Source: Eopsaltria australis (Eukaryota > Chordata > Aves > Passeriformes > Petroicidae). Taken from it: a stretch of DNA of 64,000 nucleotides. Below the pieces are notes generated by a model that was not told the origin of the DNA, searched no databases, and saw nothing but the letters and a program-made list of their open reading frames with translations. Of this stretch, positions 12,801-26,135 are shown piece by piece (position 1 is the first letter of the stretch; every line of letters begins with the position of its first letter). The stretch is taken from NCBI GenBank assembly GCA_034509425.1, contig JAVTVJ010000121.1, positions 992,001-1,056,000 on the forward strand, given 5' to 3'. Both the position numbers and the translations under genes were made by a program.

Positions 12801-13535
12801 GTTGGGCTGATTCACCTTTAGCATCACCTGTTTCAGAGAGCTGCAGAGTTTATTTGAATGTATGTTCTTGTAGTAACAGCCATGTTCTTGTGCTTTGGCA
12901 CGTTACGGTTTTAATGGTATGTATCTAAGAGGAAGCTGCTAATGAATGCTTAAAGATTTATGTAATTTATATGCCATTTTATTTTGAGCAGTAAGACTTT
13001 GTATTGATATATTAAAAGTACTCAGGCGTATTTTAGGGTATGTGAATTCAGGGTGAGTGCGATAATGTGTTTTGGGGCACGTGCGTTGCCGGCAGTGCTG
13101 CATGTCGAGGTTTGCTGTGGGTTTGGCTGAGTTGGGGAGCGGTGGGGAGGGGTCTGTTCCCGTGGGGTGCGTGTTTCCGTGAGCGGCCCGAGGGGACCCG
13201 CTTCTCCCCAGCTGCTGGGGCGTTCCGGCGCCGCGTTCGGGGGCGAGGCGGGTGCCGGGGCGGCTGCCGGGAGTGCCCGTGGATCCCCGGCCGGCCGGCC
13301 GAGAGCGGCGCGGCGCGACAAGGGTTAAGGCGGCGGCGCTCGGCGCGGAGGGATACGGAGCCGGAGCCGTGAACGTGGTGCTGAGGCTCTGTAAGCAAAA
13401 AAATGTCCGCCTGAGGGAACCCACAAGTTCCTTCCAGCGGGGGGGGAGCGCTCGGCTCGTCGCCTCCCACCCAGCCCGCGGCCCGCCCGCCGCCGCCGGC
13501 CCGGCCCTGGTCACCGGAGCGTACGGGGTGAGCAA

Positions 13536-13546
13536 CGGGTAAGTGC
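13536..13546 (+). other. TCF12: Candidate 5' splice site of untranslated exon 1
   Basis: ACGG|GTAAGT, cut after 13540, closely matches the donor consensus in the middle of CpG island 2 and on the TCF12 strand. An exon ending here would splice to the acceptor at 14570, giving an intron of about 1.03 kb. Another possible donor lies 14 bp upstream (GTGAGC at 13527). Which is used needs transcript data. Confidence 0.45.
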
Positions 13547-14204
13547 GGGCGGCCGCGAGAAGTTGGGAGAGAGCGGCGGGGGGAGGGAAGCGGCGGCCGG
13601 GCGCTCGCAGGGGCAGAGGCGGCGGCGAGGGGACGGGGCCGCGGGCGCGCGGGCGGGAGTGGGGCTGCCCGGGGTGGCGGCGGGGAGACCGCGGGGGAGG
13701 CGGCGGCTCCACCGGGGAGCCCGAGGGGCGGCAGCCGGGGCCGGCCGCGCGGGTGGCGGGGCGGGCGTGCGGGGGTCTCCGGGCCGCGGACCGCGGGCAG
13801 GAGCGAGTCCCCGCGGGCGGCGCTCGGCGGCTGCCCGCGCTCATAAAGGAGCGGGCGGCTCCGAAACTTGCCGGGGCGCGGGGCCGCGGCGGCTCCCCCG
13901 CGGCGCCCGCCGGCACAAGGGAAGGCGCGGGCCCCTCCCGTCCCCGCCGCCGCACGCGCATTCCAGCCCCCCCCGCCCGCCCGCTGGCGGCGCGCGCGCC
14001 CGGTCCCGGGTGTGCGCGTGCGGCGCGCGGGGGCGGCTCCCGGCCCGCCGCGGTCCCGAGCGCGGAGCGGCGGCCGCGGCCCCCGGTGGGTGGGTCGGGA
14101 GGAAGGGGGAGGGGGAGCCGGCACCGGCGGTGGGCGAGAATGCCGGGGCAGAGATGGCTCTGCTGAGGCTCGTCCGGCCCCGCTCGTCAGCCCCATTGTT
14201 GCGG

Positions 14205-14217
14205 GGACAGTGAGTCA
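14205..14217 (+). other. TCF12: Candidate alternative donor overlapping an AP-1 site
   Basis: GGACA|GTGAGT, with GT at 14210-14211, is a good donor that would leave a 361-bp intron before the coding exon. The bases 14211-14217 are TGAGTCA, the exact AP-1 (TRE) consensus, so conservation here could reflect either role. Confidence 0.4.
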
Positions 14218-14596
14218 CTTAATCTCTCGCTAATTCTCCGGACCTCGCCGGGCCGCGGCTGTTTATTTGCTTTCGCTTGCCTGGGGGGGACTTAATTCCT
14301 GGCGGCGGCCCTTCTGCGGCGTGACCGTGCCTTGCTCGAGGTTGGGGGAGAAGTGGAATGAGGGAGAAGAAGGGAGCCTGAGGAAACTTGAAGAGAGTTG
14401 GGTAGTTCGGGGCAGCTGCTGCCGCCGATTCTCTCAGCCCGGCCGGCCAGGCGAGGCTCCCCCGGGAGTCTCCACCCCGCCCTAGGGGTGCAGGTACCAG
14501 AGGCCCCTCTCCGCCGGGTGCCGGGTTCGCGCCGTGAAGTGCTGCCTGTGCCTCTCTCCCTGTGCCCTAGAAAGGTGATCGGAGGAGCGGAGGAAG

Positions 14597-14671
14597 ATGA
14601 ATTCCCAGCAGCAGAGGATGGCCGCTATAGGAACTGACAAGGAACTGAGCGACTTGCTGGACTTCAGTGCG
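14597..14671 (+). CDS. TCF12: TCF12 first coding exon (residues 1-25)
   Basis: Encodes [20 protein letters not shown] then LDFSA. Residues 16-24 form ELSDLLDFS, the LDFS/LxxLL core of E-protein activation domain 1. In this family AD1 recruits p300/CBP and SAGA-type coactivators and is also the site bound by ETO-family corepressors. The exon starts at 14571 after a pyrimidine-rich acceptor (CTCTCTCCCTGTGCCCTAG) and ends at a GTAGGA donor at 14672, phase 0. The start is fixed by an in-frame TGA at 14576-14578 inside the same exon and an A at position -3. A downstream Met at residue 8 is conserved but less likely to be the start. The Ser at residue 3, where I recall Pro in mammals, is a minor difference. 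Confidence 0.95.
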
Positions 14672-15591
<920 letters not shown>

Positions 15592-18500
15592 TAGTCTTCA
15601 TGTTCTCAAAGTATTGTAATCTTTCCTTTGTGCATATTCTCATAAGATATTCAGATCAGGTAGAGATGTGCTGTTTTGCTCTTTATAGAGCATTTTGCTA
15701 ACTTTACCCATGGTTTTTCTCTCCATGTCTTAGACTATCAATCACAGTACAGTGAAGTGTTGAGCATCTCTAGCCATACTGACACGGAAGCTGTATATTT
15801 GTTATATTAAAAATGAATGACTGTGTTGTTTTTGTTTGAGAAAATCAAACTTACCTGTTCAATTTAAGAATTTCTTAGCCCCTGTATGAAGGGAGAAAAC
15901 TTCTGTAAACACCAAATAGTTAAATACTCCTGGCTCAAGGACATGTTATTTTTATACGCAGTACTTAAGGAAAATGTGAGTTTAATACAGTTTAGTACTG
16001 TGTAGCTCTCAAAAGATTTGACAAGTAGAATTTTCTCGCATTGAAACTTTATCTGTGCATCTGGACAACAAGTAACTGTATTTACATGTTGCATGTGTTT
16101 TGTGGTTTCAGTGTATTGTCACAGGGTACACCTAATAGCTGTGTCAGAGAGCTTTAAGCTAAGACTGTAGTAGGAAATAAGTGCAATTTTAAAACAGATG
16201 CTTTGTGTCATTCCCTGAAGAGAATATTTATTACTACAGAAGAGAGACCAAAGTAAGTTTTTGGTAAAACTTTTTATGTAGGTTCATCTTGTTTGAATAC
16301 AGTGAAGCGATATTTTTGCTCTTATGGATACATCAAAGTGATGTTTGTGTTTTAGTTAATGAAAATGAATGTTTAGAATGCCAGTAGAGAAGTCAAGTAG
16401 TGACTTAAGTTCTGCAGTAATATCCCTTGATAGCCTCTTAGGTTGTCAGGGCTGTTATTTTGAGAGTCCAAATGACACTGCATTTTAGTGACACTTGAGA
16501 ATTTTTGTTTTTAAAAGCACCTTAAAACTTCTCCATTGAGAAATTTTTCAAACTTTCCAGAGACTGTCTCTCACATTTAATTTAATGAAAATATGTAGCA
16601 AATATAATTGTTACATCATTGAAGAAGTCTGTTGGGTTTTCTCCTAAACTATATGACTGTCTTCCTCTTTGAAAGTACATCAAGTTTAAATTAATGACAA
16701 CAGTAAGACAGCAAATCTGTCTTTCAATGTAGTTAATATTGAATCTTTTTAAAATACAACTATTTAAGAGAGTTGTTTCTCTGAAGCTTGTTTTAAAAGC
16801 CATTCAGGCACCTAAAACATAATTGTGGGGAGCGCAACCTGAGCATCTCATTCCACTTTGTCCTTGCTTTTTCTGAATGAGCAGAATAATTTTCTGTTGA
16901 ATAACAAAGACTTCAGATCTTAGAGCACTGCTAAATAATATGACATGTCCTATTTGTAGCTAATGCTTCCCTTTCTTCCCTTGGATGTCTTAGAAAAAGA
17001 GATAATGCCAGAATAGTTATTTCTTTAAGAGAAACAGTGTGACTCCTTGAATTTCTTTACCAGTATGGTGTATCCTGCCATAAATACCAATCCTGAGTAA
17101 TACAGTGCAACTGTCAAACAAGCTGCAACCTCAGCTGAGTTCCCCTTGGAATGATAGGAGTATATATTTGTGGATTTTCATTTAAAACATTTCTAGTTGA
17201 AGAGATTTACTGGTTAGTGGGATTATATGCCCTAATTCTGGTAATGTTATGACCTAAGCCTTGACCTAGGGGGATTACTCTGCAGGAGTGAGAGGTGACA
17301 AATTTCTTTATTAGTTGTGTTCTGAGACAGTGTTAAGTATTATAGAAAAACTATGTCAAGGTCAGTGATGAAATACAGGCATTTAATTTCTAAGTACTTT
17401 GATTTAATTGTGATCTTGCTATAATTTCAAGTGTTTTGTAACTTCTAGGACAAACAATACTTAAGCCTTTTTTTTTTTCTGACTAGAGGTCACTTTTTAA
17501 AAAGAAACATGAAAAGAGAAGGTATTTGTTCCTTTGAGCTATCTAGGACTGAAAATCACACTACGTGCAGATTCCTAAAAAGTACTTCTTTTTTTCCTTG
17601 GATGTTGCTGCCTCTTACAGAGACCTTCAGTGGTTTTGATGTCAGAGAAGTGAAGCTTGCTTTAGTATCTTTCCCATTAAGCTCAGTTTTATATTTGTGA
17701 CATTTTTACAAGCATACTAAAGGAACGTGCTTTCTTTTTCTTAGTTGGAGTAAGACTGTGTTCATTGTTTCTTGTTATAGAGCCCCCTCTTTCTCATTTA
17801 AACTTAAAATAAACATCTGCAAGCACCTCCCCTCCCCCTCCAACCTGTCAGTGATTTGAGGTTCAGCCTAATGGCTCCCATTAAGTAGGTGAAGATCAAT
17901 TGTGTGTCTGCATAGCTCTTAAGACTGTATATTTCTGAGAAATCTGGTTTGGAAGGAAGGAATACTCATCCTTTTTTCTTACCACCCCTAGGTCCCTAGT
18001 TTAAAAGGACAAGTTAGTTCCTGTTAAAGAATGGTTAAATTTTGTTTGTTTTCCAGGTGTGTCTTTGTGAAGTGTTGGAAACACTGGGGTGTAATTCTGA
18101 TGTAACAAGCTTGATTTGCTTTAATTCTGCAAGATTTCTGTTGATTATATTTTAAAACTATATGTGTAGTTGGGTTGCATGAATAATACAACTGATTTAT
18201 AATTTGTAAGAAATTGCTGTAGTGGATTAACAGATGAACATTGTGCTTTGATTAAAAGATAGCTGGAGCAGGCTTGCTTTCTTCAGGTCGATCAGTTATG
18301 TATGAAAGCTGCAGATAAAATAAGTGAACTAATCTGATATATCATAGTATATTATGACAGTAAGTCGTGTAAGCTGCTGATAAAGTCAAATGACTTGGTC
18401 AGACTACTGGTGAAAATAAACATATTGGAAAAGTAACCTGATATGTAAGCCAGTGAGTTCGGTCACAAAATATTCCTTGTCATACCAGTTGTAAGTAATT

Positions 18501-20708
18501 ATTGTTTAAAATAGAACTTATTTTCTCCTCCAAAACCAACATATGAAGATAAAGCCATTTCTTAGAAACTATAGTAGAAAGGTCAGAGATTTCTTCCATT
18601 GGGCTCTTTAATCAGGTTTTTTTTCAGATTATACTTAAAATCAAAATTTTCAGTTGCTACTATGGCTAATGGTAGTGTTTGTGATTTACAGTGACATTTT
18701 GGCTTGTTTTGCCTTGGATGATTACTGATTTTGTCCAACACCCTTTATATATTACAGTAATTCCATTAGCAACCAGTCACAATATGCACGTGCCTGCCAT
18801 AGGCAATGGTAGTGCAATTTTCCTGTGGTTTTCAGTAGATTTGATCTCAATCTCAGTTTTTCCTGTAACTGAATTTTTTTTAATCCCGGGTTTGGTACCC
18901 TAAAATAAATCCCTTTGATTTTTTTTGTCTTTTGCAGAGAAGAGTAAATGAGGCAATATTTTTCTCTGGCCTGCCATTTTCAGTTTAGTAGCTTCTTCAG
19001 TGTACTAATAGCATTGTTTATTATTTTTGCATGTGGCTGTGCACATGCATCTATAAGGTATCAGTCAAAGAGATGAAGTACGATAATGTGGATGCATAGC
19101 AGAAAAGAGGAATAAGAGTTTAAAGTAAGAGGTACAGTTTAGGAGCTGAGTTGTCAAAATATGACACCTCTCTTACCTATAAGGTTCTTCTGAAGTTCAT
19201 GAAAAATAAGTACACACGTTTGAGTGTGAACAGCTTTGGGTACAAATCTTGTGTATACCCAGACATTCCTCATACATGCAAAAACTTCTGAATGTATCTG
19301 TTTAGATATCTGTTTGTATTGGTTTGATCCCTTTTATACAAACACAAGAGAGGGGCTGCCCTTTCCACTTCTCTCTGCTAATGTACTGAATTTGTAAGGG
19401 GTGCATTGGATTGGGATAGGCCACTAATTAGTGGCTTGATGGAAAGACCATTTAAGTTGATAGCCTGCCATTAACCTGAGTGTCCCTAAATTAGGGCCAT
19501 GTGTCTTGAGAATGGATACAATAGCAGTTCTTCAGCAGGTCTATTAAGGTACCAAACAGTGTTTCCAAAATTAACAAAACCTGACTTTGTCAATCCTGTA
19601 AACTCTTATTTCCTTTTCAGTTTTCCATCAGCAGTTCCTTGTAGAAGAAACAAAAAAATCCCAAATAAAAAAAAAGAAAGTTGGGAGAGTTACCTGGATG
19701 AGCAATGGTTTAGATAATCTGTTCGTTGATGTATGCAATTGCTGAAGAGAAAAGGCACTCTTATTGTGTGTTAAATGCTAGAAATATGGAGTGGCCTGTT
19801 AAAGATTAGGTCATGCAGCAGTGTAGCTTTTTTATTATTTTAAATTTTTTAATACCTAGTATGTCCTCTAGCTTCATTAAAGGTAAACCAGCAGACCTGG
19901 TAACCTGGTATTTCATATTTGGTCTGAGGGGTACTAAATTCTGTCCTCTTCTGAAGAGCTTTGGGAGACTTGAAGAAGCTTTGTGCTTCAAAGCAGAAGG
20001 GTGTCGATGGCTTCTTTACCTTCTATTTTTTTGTTGGGGAGACCCATGGATTACTCTTCAAATGAGCCAAATGCAAGTAAGATCAAGATTTCAGTCTGGA
20101 TCCCTCACCTGTTGCATTTAGAAACCTGAAGGGTGAAACAGAGCCAGTAAATACATGGCTACAGCCCCTGCTCACTGTTGCTGTCTCCTTTCCTCTTTCC
20201 ATTCCTCGCCTTTGGAAAGATAAATTACCAGGCTCTCCATAGAAAGTCTTGAAAAGTATCGTGTATATTCCTGTGTAATAAAGCTTCCATACTCCCGTTT
20301 GAGAAAGAGAAGGGGAAGAAGTGTTGGACAAGAAGAGAGAACTGACAACCCATCTTTAAAGCAGTGTATTGCAAGATGTTTGTGCTCATATGGATACTGA
20401 GGTTTTGGGGATTCAGGAAAAAGGGAAAGTTACTAAAACAGCTCAGTATTCTGAATCTAGTTTGGTGAGCAGAGAAATAAGTGTTAGTCCATTTTTCATT
20501 GCTGTTGACTTTGATTTTGAAAGATGGTCAGAAATTCTTTGGTGTTTTCCAAATAGAAGATTTGAGAACTTTTAGTAGTGTTGGTCTGTCTTCTGTTTAG
20601 AGATACTTTTGACACTCTTAATAAGGGAAACTGGCTTTTGTTTTGTTGGCATGTAGAAAACATTCTTTCAAAAAGTTAATCCTATATTTCCAACAACTTT
20701 TTCCTTAG

Positions 20709-20956
20709 ATGAGAGCAGCAGTGTGGTCACTGTGTTCCAGGCACAGCATCCAACCTGCAATCCCCATACAAATGTTATTTTTTTGGCATGTGAGGAAGAT
20801 CTTTGCAATGTTATTTCTGAATGGCTTCAGAAGATCTGGGATTGCAGTAGTGCCTTGTCCTTTCCTGATGTCGAGCTACATAGGGTGGGGTACCTTCCAC
20901 CATCAGTATTCCCCCTGCCAGTAACTCTGTGTTCTGCCAGATTTTTCTGATCTATT
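20709..20956 (+). other. Exon-like segment in the TCF12 intron (would terminate translation)
   Basis: A good acceptor (CAACTTTTTCCTTAG, ending 20708) and a strong donor (ATT|GTAAGT, cut after 20956) enclose 248 bp. Entered in phase 1 from the previous TCF12 exon, the frame stays open for about 80 codons (D-E-S-S-S-V-V-T-V...) and stops at a TGA at 20948-20950, just before the donor. I do not recognise the peptide. This could be a premature-stop exon, an unrelated relic or chance: an 80-codon open frame occurs by luck a few percent of the time, and many places were looked at. Confidence 0.2.
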
Positions 20957-22453
20957 GTAAGTGATGAAGGGTATTCAGATGCTTTGGGGAGTGGACTTAA
21001 TGGCATGTGGGAAGGAATATGATTTGAAATTTTGTGTTTATCCAGATAGCAGAGTTGGTAGAAATGTAAATGCGAGGACTAAAGATTCAGATAAAGAGGA
21101 GGAAGAGAAGTATGAATGAGATTCTTACGTATTTGTGTGTCCTTTAATGTCAGCTGAACTTGTAATCTCTCCCTGTAAAACTTTTATGTCTGCAGCTTTT
21201 GCTAAGTTCTAGCTTTTTTTGGGTTTATTTGTTTATGGTCTCTTTTTGATCTTTAGCAAAGGAATTTCATGTTAAAAGCTTGTCATTCATACATGCTTGC
21301 CAAAGTTCCCCTTCCCCTTCTTTCCAGCTGTCACACAAACAGGGTTTAACCCCTTAGTTGTTTTGCTATCAAGTTGCTATGACAGCTGTTTGTCTCGGGA
21401 AATTCTACTTTATCCATGGCTGAGCCTGCAGATGCTGTTGTATGAGTTTCTGTTAATCTACCCTATACTCTACTATTAGCTTGGTAAACTGTGTTTTCCT
21501 GAAATTGCTAAAGGTATAGTGTAATTTTTTCCATGGTTGAACCTTGTGTGTGTTTATGAAGAGAAGGGTGTTTAAGGCAGTAATACAATACCGTACCACT
21601 TAGTAAGACTAAAGTTTGTGGAGACTGTTTTTAAAGTGGGAAGATGCACATTAACTGTAATAGTTTGCTAGATTTCTTGAAATGACCTCTCTCGACCATG
21701 GAGGTGCAGCTCTTTTTGTTACTCTAATGTGGAAGGATTATGTTTTTAGGGAAATAGCACTCAGCCTTTTCAGAACTATATAAAATTTATTAAAGTACCC
21801 ACAGAACCAGGTGTGATCTATGAGATACAATAAATAAGTCCATCTTAAATTTACTTAAAAATAAATACTAATTTAATACTTGAAAATTCAGGTTCAGTAA
21901 ATGACCTCATGAAATAAAATATGTTCTGTAAAAACCTTTTTTTACAGCCATTGTCTAGTTCAATGTGTTAGCACTTCTTCAGAAATGTATAGCAAAACCT
22001 GATAGGTTTTGTATGTTCTCCTGTGAGGAGGTCACTAGATTTTAAATAAAGAAAGAAATAAGCAAAGGCAGTATTTTCTTTTGCATGTGAATTATGTGGA
22101 GATTGTTATTGAATATGCATAACTAGTTTTAAATAGTGTATTCACCTTAATCACTTTTGGTTATTGAACATTATAGGAGAACGGGGGAAAAGTATTAATT
22201 CAGTTAAAAGTTATCATTCTAAGGATAGGAGTTTTATTTTTAATATTTGAGGATTTTTTTCTTGTATTACAATATAATGGCCACTCAGGAATTTTGCTTT
22301 TTGTTTATTTTTTAATTAATGTGAAAATTTAGAAGTCCCCAGTTCCATTGTATACCTCAACCTGATGATTTGGAGGTACTTTGTGGTACTTGATGGACTT
22401 TTTAAATACTACAATGCATTATTTACTAGTGGCTGTAGGGGTAAAGTTGTTTG

Positions 22454-22467
22454 TTTTTTTTTTTTTT
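22454..22467 (+). repeat. Poly-T run (14)
   Basis: An uninterrupted homopolymer within the long intron, followed by CTATTATG. It may be a simple slippage tract. Confidence 0.85.
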
Positions 22468-22886
22468 CTATTATGAGTCTAAGATGAGATAATGATAATT
22501 TTTTTTAATGTCTTGAATGAATGCCTTGTTTTTTCATCTGTAAAACAAAACTGTGTTTGTAAAGACAACATTCAAAAACATAAAGGACGTACTTCTTTGG
22601 TGAAGATGTTCACTGAATACCAAGAATGATCAGAAAGAGTAGCTTTTGTTATATTTATAATATCTCACTGTTTTCAGAGGATAATCAGGCTAAAAAGTAC
22701 CCAGTCAATCTTCAGGACTTTGTTAGATTGTTGTATATTAGAGATGTGATTTCTTACTTTTTTTTTAAGAAAGGGCTGAAATTGCTTTAAAACGCATGAA
22801 CTTCATGTTCTTACCAGTGTAATGCAGAAGAATCTTGCTTGACCACACCATAATTGTTGTTGGTGTGTTAAAGTAGTATTTGGAGT

Positions 22887-22901
22887 GGGGGGCGGGGGGG
22901 G
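22887..22901 (+). repeat. G-rich run (G6-C-G8)
   Basis: The + strand has six G, one C and eight G in an otherwise AT-rich area. The run could support a G-quadruplex in the sense transcript or the non-template strand, although loop spacing is minimal. Confidence 0.7.
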
Positions 22902-24777
22902 TGAAAAAGACTTGATTAGAAGTGTTTAATTTGCAACCCTTGCAGTAGGGTAATGCGCTCTGTGAATGGTAAAAAAAACTTAGCATAAATCTAAGTAAAG
23001 TTTATCTTGGACAGACAAGTTGTGCACTTTCGTATTAGGGCTATGGAGTTGCATTTAAAAGATGGTTAAAAACTCTACATTTTTGTTATGGTAGCAATTC
23101 ATTACTAAGTGGGAAATAAGTAGGGTTTTTGGGGTTTTTTTGTTTTTTACCTAGAGCTGACAATTTAATGTATTTCTTTTTCTGAAGTAAATTTTGTTTA
23201 TTGCAGTGGGCCTGATTTCTTGCTCTTGACCTTCTACAAACATTGCCTATATTGTTTTTTGCATGAATGTGAGGTATTTGTTACACTTCAGAAGTTTGCG
23301 CTTTTTTGGTAGCAGATTTTGTTGGGTTTTTTTCTGTGCCAGTTGTAGTTACAGAGACAGTGGTGGCTCCGTGTCTTGATCGCATTGTTAGTTGCGTGGA
23401 CTTCGAGTAAGAATTTGAACCACTTGCTTTCTACTTTGCTTTCCATGAACAAAACTGTATGTAGGACACATTTTGTGTTTAACTTGTCTCTGTAAGAGAT
23501 CTTTGCTGTTGCTGAAGCAGTGGTAACGGCAAAACTTAAGTTAGGCTGGGCTGGAGTTTTATGTTGAAGTGTGCTCTGAGCCATATTTTGTGAAAATTAT
23601 ATCTTAGGTGGTGGGTTTTTTTCCTCTTTTTTAGTTATAAAGATGAGAAGGCTGAACTAATTGTTAGAAAAACATATCTAGTTAATCAAAGTCCAAATTT
23701 GGCTATTTCTAGTTGAGTACATTTTGCAGGTAAAATGCAAATGAATTTCAGACCATAAATGTGCCTATTCTGTGTGTTAAATGAAGTTGAGTTTAAAACA
23801 CATTTTACCCTTAATTTAGTATAAACAAAAAGTCCGGAGGTATTTTTAGTCTTCTGTAGGAGAATGGAATTTACTGTGTATATTTTTATTTTTTGTTTAC
23901 TTGAATGCAAGATACTATTGTCTTGGTGTTATCCCAAGAGCTATTGTGGCTACCCTATGAAATGATTAAATCAGACAGCTTTGCTTGTAGGACAAACATT
24001 TTTCATATTGTGGTGTTTCGACCATTTCCAATGCGACACCTATCCCGTTCCAGTTCTTTATGCAGCAACTTCATGAGTCATAATCCTTGCAAAAGAACAC
24101 AGCTTAAAATAATCACTGATTGTTTCTTTGCAATTCTATTCACTGCCCATTGCAAATAAATAAGAGCAGAAATGACAAAATAATTTAATCCTTTACTGTT
24201 TGCTTTTGACGTGCAAAGCATTCTCTTGTAATAGAGAAGTAATCCATAAGGAGGGTAGCTGCTCTTTCATCTTCCTGAATGCTAAATGAAGCCAAGGCTC
24301 TTATGAAGAGATGGTGATTTAATGAAGATGACCGAGTTTTGGAGTAATGAAAAGCTTTTGTGTATTTCTAAAAGTGATGTCTGGTGCTTACTACTGTAGA
24401 GCTCAAATGGCTGTATTTTGTAGTATGGCTCTGCAAGATTAGTGCTTGTGATGCTTAGATGCAAGGGGATTGAATGGAATGGTAATGCAAAAATTTTTCC
24501 CTTAGCTGGATTTTGTAAAACAAATGCACATTTCTGCCAATTCGTGTATAAATACATGTAATGTCTGGCATGTGTTCTCTGCTCTGTGTAATACTTTTTT
24601 TTTGGTAACCTTGAAAATATCTCTGATATCATATTCCCTTGCCAGAGGAAAGTAATGAGCACACAAAAAAATGGAGCATAAACTTTGTCAATACCACTTA
24701 TGACAGGAACGTTGGAATTAGATACTTGCAAGTATTTGTAAGATGTTGAATTTCAAAGCTCCTCAACTAAAAAACTT

Positions 24778-24901
24778 ACCCTGAAAATACCCAAACAAAA
24801 CCAAAACAACATGAAAAAATATAAACCAAAAAACCCAATACCAAAGCCTAAAAAACCTCCCAAAAATGCAAACCCCAATAAAACACAAACAAACTAAACC
24901 C
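24778..24901 (+). repeat. A/C-rich low-complexity tract
   Basis: About 124 bp made almost only of A and C with irregular AAACC/AAAACAA units. It is the strand-reverse in composition of the T/G-rich tract at 30125-30224. Such imperfect AAACC-type tracts are common in bird genomes. Confidence 0.75.
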
Positions 24902-25929
24902 CTCATATTTCTTACTCTTTCAGTTGTTTATTTTATTAGTTTATTTGAACTACTTTTTAACAATCTGCAATATTACTACTTGCAAAGCAAGTTAGATAAT
25001 GCCTGATACTTCAAAAGGAAGAAGAGAGAGGCTTTAAAGAATGCAAGACCATATCTTCTCCAGCACATACACCCAACAGTCTTACCAGGCCTTCAGGATG
25101 TTAAGTGCTGTACAGTACAACCAGAAGTAATCTTAAAAGGGGCTAAACTATTTTAGGCATTGTCAGAAACATAGAGAATGCAACTATGTTATATTCTTCA
25201 CTGTGTACAGGAAAGATAGATCTGATCATCTGGGGTGAATGAACTTAGGTGAGCAACAACAGGCAGGGTTTTGTCTGTTTTTTAAAACTAATGTAATAAA
25301 AGTGCAGAAATGGATAAATAACGTAAATTTCCTTCTGGTGCTTTTTAATCTCTTGAATTACTGGCTGGTCCCTATGTAGTAGTATACAAATTCTTAAAAG
25401 TGTGAGAGTGATGTATATGGGCTGCTTAAAACTCAGCATATTTGGTGATTAAATCTCAAGATGTCAAGGGTGTGTGTTTGTGAATACCTTTCTGGGTAGA
25501 AGGTGAAGCATTGTAAGAGATTGTTTGGGTTTTTTTGTAGAGTGATGTAATAAAAGAGAGTTTGTAGCCATGTGTGTCTGCCATACTCAGTAAACCCACT
25601 TTATTTCAAGATACTTCATGAGTACTGAATAGTAGTTTCAATAATTTGCTTCTTTGCTATGTACTAACCCTTCCCTTTTCCTTTGTCCTCATTCTGTTAG
25701 GGGAAATCGGGATCAAAAAAGGGGTAAATAAATGCCTGCATATAGGAGATGGTGTGTAATGCAATTTGTATTCTATGCTAATGATAATACACTGCTTGGC
25801 CTTTGAATAGTCTGAATTTGTTTAATAAGGTGAATGGTATTTCTTCTCCCAGACACAGCAGTGTACAGGCAGGGAACCTACGTGTCCTGAGAACTATCAT
25901 AAACCCCCCAGCTTTGTACCTTGCCTTTC

Positions 25930-26135
25930 TGCAAGTGCTAACTGGCACGCGTGTGGCAGCGCAGCTCGTGCTGCAGCGAGCGCTCCGCCGGAGTTTGGCC
26001 ATCTCTCCCGAGTGTGTCACAGGTTGTCTCTGAATTGGATCCTGGAGAACATGCTGTTGCCATAGCAATGAAAGTCCTTCTGAAGGCAGGATTCCTGGCA
26101 GAGCTCTTGCATCTCCTGAAGTGCTTGGTGCATTG
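25930..26135. promoter_or_regulatory. Intronic CpG-containing patch, candidate enhancer or silent promoter
   Basis: A sharp rise in GC and CpG (cacgcgtgtggcagcgcagc, gagcgctccgccggag) sits in an AT-rich intron. It also holds a near-perfect X-box (26056-26069), a BamHI-like GGATCC and several CTGCAG-type motifs. CpGs are usually lost from methylated introns, so their retention suggests an unmethylated, perhaps regulatory, element. A 178-codon minus-strand frame crosses the patch without recognisable domains. Confidence 0.35.
26056..26069. promoter_or_regulatory. X-box-like RFX site
   Basis: GTTGCCATAGCAAT is a near-palindrome matching the RFX-family consensus (GTNRCC, short spacer, RGYAAC) with one mismatch in the last base. 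RFX factors bind such sites in enhancers and ciliary gene promoters. Occupancy is not implied. Confidence 0.45.

Larger units (their letters stand above)
13050..14560 (+). promoter_or_regulatory. TCF12: CpG island 2, TCF12 promoter and 5' untranslated region
   Basis: About 1.5 kb of very GC-rich, CpG-dense DNA ends just before the first coding exon. It has many Sp1-type GC boxes, NRF1-like CGCACGCGCA runs near 13952 and a TATA-like CATAAAGG near 13841. Two good donors could end an untranslated first exon, at 13541 and 14210. Both would join the acceptor CCCTAG at 14570. In mammals the TCF12 and ZNF280D 5' ends are nearly back to back, so this island may be bidirectional. Frames of 100-380 codons on both strands are low-complexity Arg/Pro/Ala/Gly artefacts. 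Confidence 0.8.

Noticed and set aside
13048..14196. 382-codon minus-strand open frame in the TCF12 CpG island (with others of 100-340 codons on both strands)
   Set aside because: Low-complexity Pro/Arg/Ala/Gly composition caused by GC-rich sequence that rarely contains stop codons; no domains and no splice logic.
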